Shown: in pieces, positions 17,584 to 25,802 of the stretch
Layout of the letters: the number at the start of each line of letters is the position of its first letter
Numbering within the stretch: the first letter of the stretch is position 1
Origin: Microbispora hainanensis
GTDB lineage: Bacteria; Actinomycetota; Actinomycetes; Streptosporangiales; Streptosporangiaceae
DNA length: 64,000 bases
Reading direction: 5' to 3'
Assembly (NCBI RefSeq): GCF_036186745.1
Contig: NZ_CP108086.1
Location: forward strand, 7,812,001-7,876,000
Notes under the pieces: generated by a model
The model's input: the letters and a program-made list of their open reading frames with translations, nothing else
The model's database searches: none
Told to the model about the DNA's origin: nothing
Translations under genes and position numbers: made by a program

Positions 17584-17633
17584 GTGACAGGCGCCGCGGC
17601 GGGCGGACCGGCCGCCCGCCGCGGCGCCGTCAC
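17584..17633. terminator. Very strong 17-bp perfect hairpin between the two GH3 genes
   Basis: The segment 17590-17606 (GGCGCCGCGGCGGGCGG) pairs perfectly with 17612-17628 around ACCGG. The stem is extended by GTGAC/GTCAC beyond a one-base bulge. It starts three bases after the stop of the first GH3 gene. As a terminator or attenuator it would lower expression of the second gene or stabilise the upstream mRNA 3' end. Confidence 0.75.
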
Positions 17634-17738
17634 GTCCGCCTGTCCTCCGCCGCCGGGAAGATCCCGCCGCGCCGCCGCTGCTCCCTTCCGGGGCAGGAAA
17701 CACTGTTGAACTCTCCCCGTGAAGGAAAGGAGCTCCCG

Positions 17739-19985
17739 ATGGCCCGGACCGACCTCGACGCGCTCACGCTGAACGCGCTCACCCTGGAGCAGAGGGCCTC
17801 GCTGCTGTCGGGCCGGGACTTCTGGACGACCAAGGCTCTCGAGGAGGCCGGGATTCCGTCCATCACGCTGTGCGACGGACCGCACGGCGTGCGCCGCGAG
17901 GCCGGCGGCTCCGACCACCTCGGCCTGAACGAGAGCATCCCCGCCACCTGCTTCCCGCCCGCGGTCGCGGTGGGGTCGAGCTGGGACCCCGAGGTGGCCG
18001 CGCGGATCGGCGCCGCGGTCGGCCGGGAGGGCCGGGCCCTCGGCGTGGCGGTCGTGCTCGGCCCCGGCGTGAACATCAAGCGCTCGCCGCTGTGCGGGCG
18101 CAACTTCGAGTACTACTCGGAAGACCCCCTGCTCTCGGGCGTGCTGGCGGCGGCGCACGTCAACGCGCTGCAGGCCGAGGGTCCCGGCGCGTCGGTCAAG
18201 CACTTCGCCGCCAACAACCAGGAGACCGAGCGCATGCGGGTCAGCGCCGACGTGGACGAGCGCACGCTGCGTGAGATCTACTTCCCCGCGTTCGAGCGGG
18301 TGGTCACCCAGGCCAGGCCCGCCACCGTGATGTGCTCCTACAACCGCGTCAACGGCGTGCACGCCTCGCAGAACCGGTGGCTGCTCACCGACGTCCTGCG
18401 CCGCGAGTGGGGCTTCACCGGCGTGGTCGTCTCCGACTGGGGCGCGGTGCAGGACCGCGTCGCCGCGCTGGCCGCGGGCCTCGACCTCGAAATGCCGGGC
18501 ACCGGCGGCGCGAGCGACCGGCGCATCGTGGACGCCGTCCGCGCGGGCGAGCTCGACGAGGCCGTGGTGAACGCGAGCGTGCGCCGCGTCGTCGCGCTCA
18601 CCCGGCGCCACGGCGGCGTCTCCGGCGCGTTCGACGCCGACGCCCATCACGCGCTCGCCCGCGAGCTGGCCGCCGAATGCGCCGTGCTGCTCAAGAACGA
18701 GAACGGCACGCTCCCCCTCTCGGCGGAGGCCCGCATCGCCGTGATCGGCGAGTTCGCCGCCAAGCCGCGGTTCCAGGGCGGCGGCAGCTCCCACATCAAC
18801 GCCACGCGGGTCGACGCGGCGCTCGACGCGATCCGCGCCCACGCCCCGGACGTCGCCTACGCCCAGGGGTTCACCCTGGACGGATCGGGCGACGCGCGGG
18901 AGCTTCGCGAGGCGGCGGCCGAGACCGCGGCGTCCGCCGACGTCGCGATCGTCTTCGCCGGCCTGGGCGAGCGGGAGGAGTCGGAGGGCTTCGACCGGGA
19001 GACCATCGACCTGCCGGCCGTCCAGGTCGAGCTGATCCGCGCGGTCGCCGCGGCGGCCCGCCGTACGGTGATCGTCCTGTCCAACGGCGGCGTCGTGTCC
19101 CTGGAGGGCTGGCACGACGACGTGGACGCCGTGCTGGAGGGCTGGCTGCTCGGCCAGGCGGGCGGCTCGGCCGTCGCCGACCTCCTCTTCGGCGTCGTGA
19201 ACCCCTCCGGACGCCTCGCCGAGAGCATCCCGATGCGGCTGCAGGACACGCCGAGCTACCTCAACTTCCCCGGCGAGGCCGGGCACGTGCGCTACGGCGA
19301 GGGCGTCATGGTCGGCTACCGCTACTACGAGACGGTCGAGCTGCCCGTGCGCTACCCCTTCGGCCACGGCCTGAGCTACACGACGTTCGCGACCGACAGC
19401 CTCACCGTCACCCGCACGGGCGACGACAGGGCGACCGTCACCGTGCGGGTGACCAACACCGGCGACCGGGCGGGCAAGCACGTGGTGCAGGTCTACGTGT
19501 CAACCACCGCAGGCCCCGTACGGCGGCCCGCCCGGGAGCTGCGGGCCTTCACGAAGGTCTCCCTCGCCCCCGGCGAGTCGCGCCTGGTCACGCTCCACCT
19601 CGACCGGCGGGCGTTCGCCTACTACGACGTCCGGCTCGGCCGGTGGGTCGTCGCGCCGGGCGACTACACGATCCAGATCGGCGAGAACGCCTCGTCCGTC
19701 GTGGCCGAGACCACGATCAGCCTCGGCGGTGACACCGTCGTCCCCGTGGTCTCACTCGACTCGACGCTCGGCGAGTGGCTCTCCCACCCGCTCGCCGGGC
19801 CCGCCCTCCTGCGGGTGCTCACCGGCGGGAAGAGCGCCCGGCCCGAGGAGGACGACGAGAACGGGCTGCGGATGGCCTCGTCGATGCCGATGGGACGGTT
19901 CCTGTCCTTCGCCGGCATCGACATTCCCCACGCGACCCTGCGGGAGCTGGTCGCCCTGGGCGGGTCGGACGGCCCGGCGGCCTGA
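17739..19985 (+). CDS. Glycoside hydrolase family 3 (beta-glucosidase)
   Basis: A 748-residue GH3 enzyme from the ATG at 17739, which has AAAGGAG eight bases upstream. Barrel motifs are SITLCDGPHGVRRE, GPGVNIKRSPLCGRNFEYYSEDP, VKHFAANNQETERM and MCSYNRVNGVHASQN. The nucleophile Asp lies in GVVVSDWGAVQDRV. The second domain contains QGGGSSHINATRVD and GLGEREESEGFDRETIDLP, the latter usually holding the acid/base Glu. A C-terminal FNIII-like domain begins FPFGHGLSYTTF-type sequence (YPFGHGLSYTTFATD). The close match to BglX/BglB-type cytoplasmic beta-glucosidases and lack of signal peptide point to intracellular cleavage of cello- or xylo-oligosaccharides. It follows the first GH3 gene by 157 bases with a strong hairpin between. 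Confidence 0.92.
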   Translation: MARTDLDALTLNALTLEQRASLLSGRDFWTTKALEEAGIPSITLCDGPHGVRREAGGSDHLGLNESIPATCFPPAVAVGSSWDPEVAARIGAAVGREGRALGVAVVLGPGVNIKRSPLCGRNFEYYSEDPLLSGVLAAAHVNALQAEGPGASVKHFAANNQETERMRVSADVDERTLREIYFPAFERVVTQARPATVMCSYNRVNGVHASQNRWLLTDVLRREWGFTGVVVSDWGAVQDRVAALAAGLDLEMPGTGGASDRRIVDAVRAGELDEAVVNASVRRVVALTRRHGGVSGAFDADAHHALARELAAECAVLLKNENGTLPLSAEARIAVIGEFAAKPRFQGGGSSHINATRVDAALDAIRAHAPDVAYAQGFTLDGSGDARELREAAAETAASADVAIVFAGLGEREESEGFDRETIDLPAVQVELIRAVAAAARRTVIVLSNGGVVSLEGWHDDVDAVLEGWLLGQAGGSAVADLLFGVVNPSGRLAESIPMRLQDTPSYLNFPGEAGHVRYGEGVMVGYRYYETVELPVRYPFGHGLSYTTFATDSLTVTRTGDDRATVTVRVTNTGDRAGKHVVQVYVSTTAGPVRRPARELRAFTKVSLAPGESRLVTLHLDRRAFAYYDVRLGRWVVAPGDYTIQIGENASSVVAETTISLGGDTVVPVVSLDSTLGEWLSHPLAGPALLRVLTGGKSARPEEDDENGLRMASSMPMGRFLSFAGIDIPHATLRELVALGGSDGPAA

Positions 19986-20194
19986 GCCGCCGGCATTTCC
20001 GGCGCATTTTGGGATTTATGCCACCGACAAATCGCCTTTCCGGATGTGACAACCGAATATCGATAATGAACCGTTGACAGGATCGCACCGTATAGGGACG
20101 ATCCAGATAATCCTCCGCATCTCAGGCGCAGGGCTCGTAGCACCACACCTCGATAAGTGCCGCATCAGGCCGAGAATCGGTACGGGAGAGTGCG

Positions 20195-22411
20195 ATGGAC
20201 GAGATGGTGCTCCGAGCACAACGGTTCATCAATTCGATCTACGGCAACGTGCCCGGCATCACCAAGGTCGCGGAAGACGGCATAACCGGCTGGTCGACGA
20301 TGCGCGCGCTGACCCGATGCCTGCAACACGAGCTGGGCGGCACCGCGCTGTCCGACAATTTCGGGCCGACCACCATGTCCACCCTCCAGAGCACGTGGCC
20401 GTCCGTCGGTCCCGGCACCGGGGCACCGGCGAACCTGGTCCGGATCATCCAGTCGGGGTTGTACTGCAAGGGCTATGACGGCGGAGGAATCGACGGGATC
20501 TTCAATGATCATGTCGCCGCCGCCGTTCAAAAGCTCAAGTCCGACGCGGGCGTGAGCGGCGTATATCCGGGCGCCGATGTGGTGCCGAAGGTGTTCAAGG
20601 CGCTGCTGAACATGGACGCTTACGTCGTCGTCAGCGGTGGAAACCCCGTTGTCCGCTCGATCCAGCAGTGGATGAACGCTCGCTATGTGAATCGCACCGG
20701 CTTCTTCATCGTCCCCTGTGACGGATATTTCTCCAGGGACGTCCAGAAGGCATTGATGCTGGCCGTCCAGTTCGAGCTGGGGATGAGCGATTCCGAGGCC
20801 ACCGGAGTGTTCGGGCCCGCCACCCAGGCCGGTCTCAAGGCCAACACCCTCTCCGTTGGCTCCTCCGGCCCCTGGGTGCGGCTGTTCTCCGCTGCGATGG
20901 TGTTCAACAGGCGTGACGGCGTCACCTTCACCGGCACCTTCGATTCCCAGCTGTCCACACAGGTCAGACGATTTCAGACTTTCGTCAAGTTACCCGTCAC
21001 CGGCAAGGGGGATTTCCAGACCTGGGCCTCCCTGCTCGTCTCCACCGGAGACGCGACCCGTAAAGGCAGCGCCTTCGACTGCGTGACGGAGATCACCCCG
21101 GCGCGCGCCGACGCGCTCAAAGCCGCCGGCTACCGCATCGCGGGCCGCTACCTGTGCAACGTGCCGGACACCACGTTGAACAAGATGATCCAGCCGGGCG
21201 AGCTCGCGGTGCTGGCCGAGAAGGGCCTGCGCGTCTTCCCCATCTACCAGACCTCGGGTAGATCCGTCGATTACTTCGGGTACGCCCAGGGCGTCATCGA
21301 CGCACTCGCCGCGATCGAGTGGGCCCGCCGCCACGGATTCAGATCCGGCACGCGGATCTATTTCGCCGTGGATTTCGACGCGCTGGACCATCAGGTGACG
21401 TCGAATGTCATTCCGCACTTCCGCGGAATCGCGAACACGATGAACGAGCACGCCAGAGGCTACAAGGTCGGCATCTACGGACCCCGCAACGTCTGCAGCC
21501 GGGTCAGTGCCATGGGCCTGACGTCGGCGAGCTTCGTCTCCGACATGTCCTCGGGATATTCCGGCAACCTCGGCTACCCCATGCCCGCCGACTGGGCGTT
21601 CGACCAGATCGCCACGATCACCGTCGGCTCGGGTGCGGGGAAGATCGAGATTGACAACAACATCGCCTCGGGTCTCGACGAGGGTCAGAGCAGATTCGAC
21701 CCCGGCACGGTCGCGGCCGGCCTCGACGTCGACTTCGACATGAGCAAGAAGGGCGCACTGCTCCAGGACGTACGGAACTACCTGACGAGCATCGGCGTCC
21801 CGGAGGCAGGTGGCAGCGATCTGTTCGACAAGGACAACGCCACCCTGGGCTGCAACACCACGACCAAGGCGTTCGACATCACGCTGACCCACGACAAGCT
21901 GATCAGCGGTCTGGCGCGCCGTCTGAAGATGCGCAAGGCGCTGATCCAGGCCCCGATCCTGTGGGAGATCCGCAAATGGAATCCCGCGGACCTGGCGGCC
22001 GACAAACTCGTGCGAAGTCACTACACCGGCGGCCCGATCGGCACGAACGACTGCAGCACCGGGCTGGCGCAGATCTTCGCCGCGACGGCGATCAAAGCCC
22101 GCAATCACGCGATCCAGAAGGGCATCATCAGCGGCGCCATCCTGGACCCCGCCGACGAGACCGACCTCTGGGCGGTCTGGCAGAAGCTGCAGGACCCTTC
22201 GTACAACATCACCACCGTGGCGTACGTCCACATCTGGGGAGCCGCCGAGATAGGCGTCGCGCGCCCCGGCCTCGCCACCGGCGATGACAACACCCGCAGG
22301 ATTCTGGCGCGATACAACGGCGTCAACGCCGCCGCCGAGAAGTACGGCCACGAGCTTCTCGGCCTCTACAAGGTGTTCGAGAAGCACAACGCGCCCCTCC
22401 GCACCCTCTAG
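20195..22411 (+). CDS. Multi-domain cell-wall-active protein: peptidoglycan-binding, DUF1906 and lysozyme/SLT-like domains
   Basis: A 738-residue protein in three parts. Residues 1-290 hold several peptidoglycan-binding-like repeats (GGGIDGIFNDHVAAAVQKLK, GVFGPATQAGLK, TFTGTFDSQLSTQVRRFQ). Residues 294-495 are a DUF1906/Rv2525c-like TIM-barrel (FDCVTEITPARADALKAAG, GRYLCN, RIYFAVDFDA, VGIYGP, WAFDQIA). Residues 560-738 look lysozyme/SLT-like: LWEIRKWNP with Glu591 as candidate catalytic acid, STGLAQIFAATA (621-632, compare S-x-GLMQI-x-PATA) and ARYNGVN...YG (706-717). There is no signal peptide, unlike most DUF1906 proteins. It stands alone, with an AT-rich promoter region upstream. Its GC content and codon bias are lower than its neighbours, hinting at transfer. 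The likely role is peptidoglycan cleavage after release from the cell. Confidence 0.8.
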   Translation: MDEMVLRAQRFINSIYGNVPGITKVAEDGITGWSTMRALTRCLQHELGGTALSDNFGPTTMSTLQSTWPSVGPGTGAPANLVRIIQSGLYCKGYDGGGIDGIFNDHVAAAVQKLKSDAGVSGVYPGADVVPKVFKALLNMDAYVVVSGGNPVVRSIQQWMNARYVNRTGFFIVPCDGYFSRDVQKALMLAVQFELGMSDSEATGVFGPATQAGLKANTLSVGSSGPWVRLFSAAMVFNRRDGVTFTGTFDSQLSTQVRRFQTFVKLPVTGKGDFQTWASLLVSTGDATRKGSAFDCVTEITPARADALKAAGYRIAGRYLCNVPDTTLNKMIQPGELAVLAEKGLRVFPIYQTSGRSVDYFGYAQGVIDALAAIEWARRHGFRSGTRIYFAVDFDALDHQVTSNVIPHFRGIANTMNEHARGYKVGIYGPRNVCSRVSAMGLTSASFVSDMSSGYSGNLGYPMPADWAFDQIATITVGSGAGKIEIDNNIASGLDEGQSRFDPGTVAAGLDVDFDMSKKGALLQDVRNYLTSIGVPEAGGSDLFDKDNATLGCNTTTKAFDITLTHDKLISGLARRLKMRKALIQAPILWEIRKWNPADLAADKLVRSHYTGGPIGTNDCSTGLAQIFAATAIKARNHAIQKGIISGAILDPADETDLWAVWQKLQDPSYNITTVAYVHIWGAAEIGVARPGLATGDDNTRRILARYNGVNAAAEKYGHELLGLYKVFEKHNAPLRTL

Positions 22412-22447
22412 GCCCGACCCGGCTCGGCACGATCGACGGCGTCGTCT

Positions 22448-22455
22448 TCCTTGAA
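22448..22455. repeat. Left 8-bp target-site duplication of the IS256-family element
   Basis: TCCTTGAA abuts the left inverted repeat and is repeated exactly at 25673-25680 after the right inverted repeat. Eight bases is the normal duplication for IS256-family insertion. Confidence 0.9.
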
Positions 22456-22462
22456 GGGACTG

Positions 22463-22625
22463 TACAAACAACGGTGTAACTCCTGATCAAGGAGACACCT
22501 GTGACGAGTACGGTGATCCAGCAGTCTGAGGCGCTGGACCTGGAGGACACCGCGGTGGCGCGGAAAGAGCATGAGGCGTCGGATCGTGAGCTGGTGGCCC
22601 GCCTGGTCGGCCAGGCCCGCGCCGA
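22463..22625. repeat. Left copy of the 163-bp direct repeat flanking the inner IS
   Basis: The stretch is identical to 24289-24451. It is the 5' part of the IS256-family element (inner part of the left inverted repeat, ribosome-binding site and first 41 transposase codons). Confidence 0.95.
22501..22625 (+). pseudogene. 5' fragment of IS256-family transposase
   Basis: The first 41 codons (from GTG, with AAGGAG upstream) are identical to the start of the complete transposase at 24327. The frame then enters the inner element and stops at 22689 after 21 foreign codons. It is the left half of a target duplication, not a functional gene, although a 62-residue peptide could be made. Confidence 0.9.
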
Positions 22626-24288
22626 CCTGAGTTGGCTCAATTTAGTGCGCACCTTCGGGGCTGCGGATCCGCTTGAGGGCGTTGCGTAGGTCGGTGGGCA
22701 GAGGGTCGGCGGCGGTCAGGACGTGGTTGCCGGCTTGGATTCGGACGGTGCGATAGCGGCGGGCGGTGCGGACGAACTTCTTGATCGACCATCCGGTCCG
22801 TGCCTCGATCCACCGGCCGACCGCCAGGGCGGCGAACACGATCGTCAGGTGCGCGTCGATGGACTCGCGTTTGTGGTGGTAGATCGGCCGTGCTTTGAGG
22901 TCGTGCTTGCTCATCCGGAAGGACTTTTCGATCTCGAACAGCCGATGGTAGGAGCTGATGACGAACTCGGCGGTGATGGGCGTCCCGTCCGGGCAGGCGG
23001 CGAGATTGGTGATGTAGCCCTTGAGCCCGGCCAGGGCCTTGGCCTTGTCCACCAGCTCGGTGTTGACGCTCTTGGTAGCGCCGGACAGCCTGATGAACCG
23101 GTTGCGCTTGACCGGCGCCTGCCCGTCGACGGCGCGCTGGGCCTTGGCGACCTGCTCGTCGATGCCGCGCAGGGTGCGCCGGGCCCGCTCTGCCCGGTAC
23201 TGGTAGTAGATCATCTGGTCGCGGCGGGGCCGGCTCGATCCCGACGGCCAGGGCTGGATGAAGATGTGCCCGTCGGGGATCGGGGTGCCGGGGTGCTCGC
23301 GCCGCCACTGCTTGACCACATACGGCACCTCGGGGATCTTCATGCCGAGGATGAACGACAGCCCAGCGGCTTCGATGGCCTGCTTGTTCGCCTCGGAGAT
23401 CATCCCGGCGTCGGCCACGATCGTGACGTCCGGCAGGTGGTGGGCCGCCATGAACCCTTCGATCACCGGGAGCATGGTGTGGGTCTCGGCCTTGTTGCCC
23501 TCGAAGGCGGTCACCATGAGCGGGAACCCGGAGGAGTCGGTGAGCAGCCCGATCGTGATCTGCGGGTCCAGGCGGCGTTCCTTGGAAAAGCCCGGCTCGC
23601 GGAACCCATCCCCGGCGTCGGTCTCGAAGTACAAGGTTGACACGTCGTAGAGGACCAGGCTGGCCGGCCCGAGGCGGGTGTGGGCCGCGCATGCACCGGC
23701 CAGGGCCTGGCGCCACTGCGGTGCGGCGTAGTCCGGCAGGCGGCGCTTCACCGTGGCATACGACACCGCATCGATCCCGGCCTCGCCGAGCACGCGCAGG
23801 CTGTCGTGCTTGCTCGTCGGTTCGATCACCCGCGCGAGCACCAGCTGCCGGAACACCTCATCGCCCCCGGCCGCGGCAGCAAACCCCAGCGTGTCGTAGG
23901 CGCGGGACAGCGCGTCCCACAGGTGTTCCATCCGCGAGCTGACGATCTCCAGCGGCCCGCCCGCCATCGGCCCATCGTCCAGCCCCAGGTCCAGTTCCTG
24001 CTGGCCGGCGGCCAGCCGCTGACGCGCCACCGCCCTGAGCGTCTCCAACTCGGCGTCGTCGTGCGCCGACCCGATGTGCTCGATCTCCCGCGATCCGCGG
24101 CGGGAGGAGTAGACGATCTGCACCGCCCGGGCGCCTGAGGCCGTCTTCACCGTCCGCACGTACGGAGACACGGCCACCAGGGTAGAGACATGATCGATTT
24201 AGTGCGCACTTTTCGCCGTTCCCGACGGGGAACCACGAGGTCAACGCCTCGCGCTCAGCGACAATCTTGAAACGTGAGCCAAGTCAGG
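22626..24288 (-). mobile_element. IS1634-type insertion sequence
   Basis: A 1663-bp element with 14-bp terminal inverted repeats, CCTGAGTTGGCTCA at the left and CCTGACTTGGCTCA (read inward) at the right, one mismatch. A subterminal 13-bp sequence ATTTAGTGCGCAC occurs in the same orientation at 22640 and 24197. One transposase gene fills it on the minus strand. The flanking direct repeats are 163 bp, far beyond the 2-14 bp of ordinary elements but in keeping with IS1634 of Mycoplasma mycoides, known for long, variable duplications. Confidence 0.9.
22642..24177 (-). CDS. IS1634-family transposase
   Basis: A 511-residue DDE transposase with a GTG start. The N-terminus (PYVRTVKTASGARAVQIVYS) is the typical IS1634-family start. 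The RNase-H-like core shows VLYDVSTLYFETDAGD (first Asp), DVTIVADAGMISEANKQAIE (second Asp), and FEIEKSFRMSKHDLKARP (final Glu, with the Y/R-x-K pattern). A C-terminal ALAVGRWIEARTGWSIKKFV follows. The frame is intact, so the element may still be active. The stop codon lies 16 bases inside the left end of the element. No partner gene is carried. Confidence 0.95.
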   Translation of the reverse strand: MAVSPYVRTVKTASGARAVQIVYSSRRGSREIEHIGSAHDDAELETLRAVARQRLAAGQQELDLGLDDGPMAGGPLEIVSSRMEHLWDALSRAYDTLGFAAAAGGDEVFRQLVLARVIEPTSKHDSLRVLGEAGIDAVSYATVKRRLPDYAAPQWRQALAGACAAHTRLGPASLVLYDVSTLYFETDAGDGFREPGFSKERRLDPQITIGLLTDSSGFPLMVTAFEGNKAETHTMLPVIEGFMAAHHLPDVTIVADAGMISEANKQAIEAAGLSFILGMKIPEVPYVVKQWRREHPGTPIPDGHIFIQPWPSGSSRPRRDQMIYYQYRAERARRTLRGIDEQVAKAQRAVDGQAPVKRNRFIRLSGATKSVNTELVDKAKALAGLKGYITNLAACPDGTPITAEFVISSYHRLFEIEKSFRMSKHDLKARPIYHHKRESIDAHLTIVFAALAVGRWIEARTGWSIKKFVRTARRYRTVRIQAGNHVLTAADPLPTDLRNALKRIRSPEGAH

Positions 24289-24451
24289 TACAAACAACGG
24301 TGTAACTCCTGATCAAGGAGACACCTGTGACGAGTACGGTGATCCAGCAGTCTGAGGCGCTGGACCTGGAGGACACCGCGGTGGCGCGGAAAGAGCATGA
24401 GGCGTCGGATCGTGAGCTGGTGGCCCGCCTGGTCGGCCAGGCCCGCGCCGA
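24289..24451. repeat. Right copy of the 163-bp direct repeat flanking the inner IS
   Basis: It is identical base for base to 22463-22625. The duplication restores the ribosome-binding site and start of the IS256-family transposase, so the host element kept a complete gene despite being hit inside its coding region. The first seven bases of the host inverted repeat are missing on this side. Confidence 0.95.
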
Positions 24452-25631
24452 GGGGCTGGAGCTGGTCGGGGAGAACGGGCTGCTGGGCCGGCTGACCAAG
24501 CTGGTTTTGGAGTCGGCCCTGGAAGGCGAGCTGACCGACCACCTCGGCTACGACAAGCATGATCCGGCCGGTCGCGGCAGCGGCAACTCCCGTAACGGCA
24601 CCCGGACCAAGACGGTCATCACCGACGTCGGGCCGGTCGAGATCGACGTGCCTCGGGATCGGGACGCCAGCTTCGAACCGAAGATCGTGCGCAAGCGGCA
24701 GCGGCGGCTGCCGGGTGTGGATGAGATGGTCATCTCGCTGGCCGCCAAGGGCCTGACCACCGGGGAGATCTCGGCGCACCTGGCCGAGGTCTACGGGGCG
24801 GAGGTGTCCAAGCAGACCATCTCCACGATCACCGACGCGGTGATCGAGGGCATGGCCGAGTGGCAGAACCGCCCTCTGGATCCCGTCTACCCGGTGGTGT
24901 TCATCGACGCCATCCACGTCAAGATCCGTGATGGGCAGGTGGCCAACCGGCCGATCTATGTGGCGTTGGCGGTCACCGCCGACGGTGAGCGCGACATTCT
25001 CGGGTTGTGGGCCGGCGACGGCGGTGAGGGCGCCAAGTTCTGGCTGCACGTGCTGACCGAGATCAAGAACCGGGGCGTCGCCGATGTGCTCATGATGGTC
25101 TGCGACGGCCTCAAAGGGCTGCCGCAGGCCATCGAGCAGGTCTGGCCGCAGACCGTGGTGCAGACCTGCGTGGTGCACCTGCTGCGCGCTTCCTTCCGCT
25201 ACGCCGCACGCCAGCACTGGGACGCCATCGCCAAGGCGCTGCGGCCGGTCTACACCGCCCCGACCGAGGCCGCCGCGCTCGAGCGGTTCGCCGAGTTCGC
25301 CGAGGTCTGGGGCGGCAAGTACCCGGCGATCGTGAAGTTGTGGCAGGACGCCTGGGCGGAGTTCGTGCCGTTCCTGTCCTTTGATGTGGAGATCCGCCGG
25401 GTGATCTGCTCGACGAACGCGATCGAGTCGGTCAACGCCCGGATCCGTCGGGCGGTCAAGGCCCGCGGCCACTTCCCCAACGAGCAGGCCGCGCTCAAGT
25501 GCGTCTACATGGCCATCATGAGCCTGGACCCGACGGGCAAGGGCCGCAAACGCTGGATGAACCGGTGGAAGGCCGCCCTGAACGCCTTCGAGATCACCTT
25601 CGAAGGCCGACTGTCAGCAACCCGCCGCTAG
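24327..25631 (+). CDS. IS256-family transposase
   Basis: A 434-residue mutator-type transposase, intact, from a GTG with AAGGAG six bases upstream. Typical features in order: GRGSGNSRNGTRTKTV, GPVEIDVPRDRDASFEP, VDEMVISLAAKGLTTGEISAHL, PVVFIDAIHVKIRDG (first catalytic Asp), DVLMMVCDGLKGLP (second Asp), and RRVICSTNAIESVNARIRR (Glu in STNAIES, the family signature). It catalyses copy-out transposition through a circular intermediate. Its own left inverted repeat is split by the inner element, so it would act on ends 3.2 kb apart. Confidence 0.95.
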   Translation: MTSTVIQQSEALDLEDTAVARKEHEASDRELVARLVGQARAEGLELVGENGLLGRLTKLVLESALEGELTDHLGYDKHDPAGRGSGNSRNGTRTKTVITDVGPVEIDVPRDRDASFEPKIVRKRQRRLPGVDEMVISLAAKGLTTGEISAHLAEVYGAEVSKQTISTITDAVIEGMAEWQNRPLDPVYPVVFIDAIHVKIRDGQVANRPIYVALAVTADGERDILGLWAGDGGEGAKFWLHVLTEIKNRGVADVLMMVCDGLKGLPQAIEQVWPQTVVQTCVVHLLRASFRYAARQHWDAIAKALRPVYTAPTEAAALERFAEFAEVWGGKYPAIVKLWQDAWAEFVPFLSFDVEIRRVICSTNAIESVNARIRRAVKARGHFPNEQAALKCVYMAIMSLDPTGKGRKRWMNRWKAALNAFEITFEGRLSATRR

Positions 25632-25672
25632 AACAAACCGAAGCCGAGTTACACCGTTCGCTGGACAGGCCC

Positions 25673-25680
25673 TCCTTGAA
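25673..25680. repeat. Right 8-bp target-site duplication of the IS256-family element
   Basis: TCCTTGAA directly follows the right inverted repeat and matches 22448-22455. Confidence 0.9.
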
Positions 25681-25802
25681 AGAGGTGGCCAAGCTGGGAC
25701 GACGGACAGCGCCGCAGAGACAATTCATGAATAGTGAATAAGCAAGGATCTACGTTCTGCTGTGTTGTAAAAGGCAATGCGGCGCGGAGGAGTTCGAAGA
25801 TC

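Larger units (their letters stand above)
22456..25672 (+). mobile_element. IS256-family element interrupted by an IS1634-type element
   Basis: The outer element starts GGGACTGTACAAACAACGG and ends, on the complementary strand, GGGCCTGTCCAGCGAACGG; both then continue TGTAACTC, giving 27-bp imperfect inverted repeats. An 8-bp direct repeat flanks it. Removing the inner element with one copy of its 163-bp duplication leaves an IS256-family element of about 1.39 kb with one full transposase gene. It lies between the wall-active protein gene and the PAS-GAF-SpoIIE gene and may have separated the latter from its original upstream region. Confidence 0.92.

Noticed and set aside
22456-25672. Composite transposon carrying cargo
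   Set aside because: The two IS256 starts are one element plus a target duplication; only the inner IS lies between, with no passenger gene.
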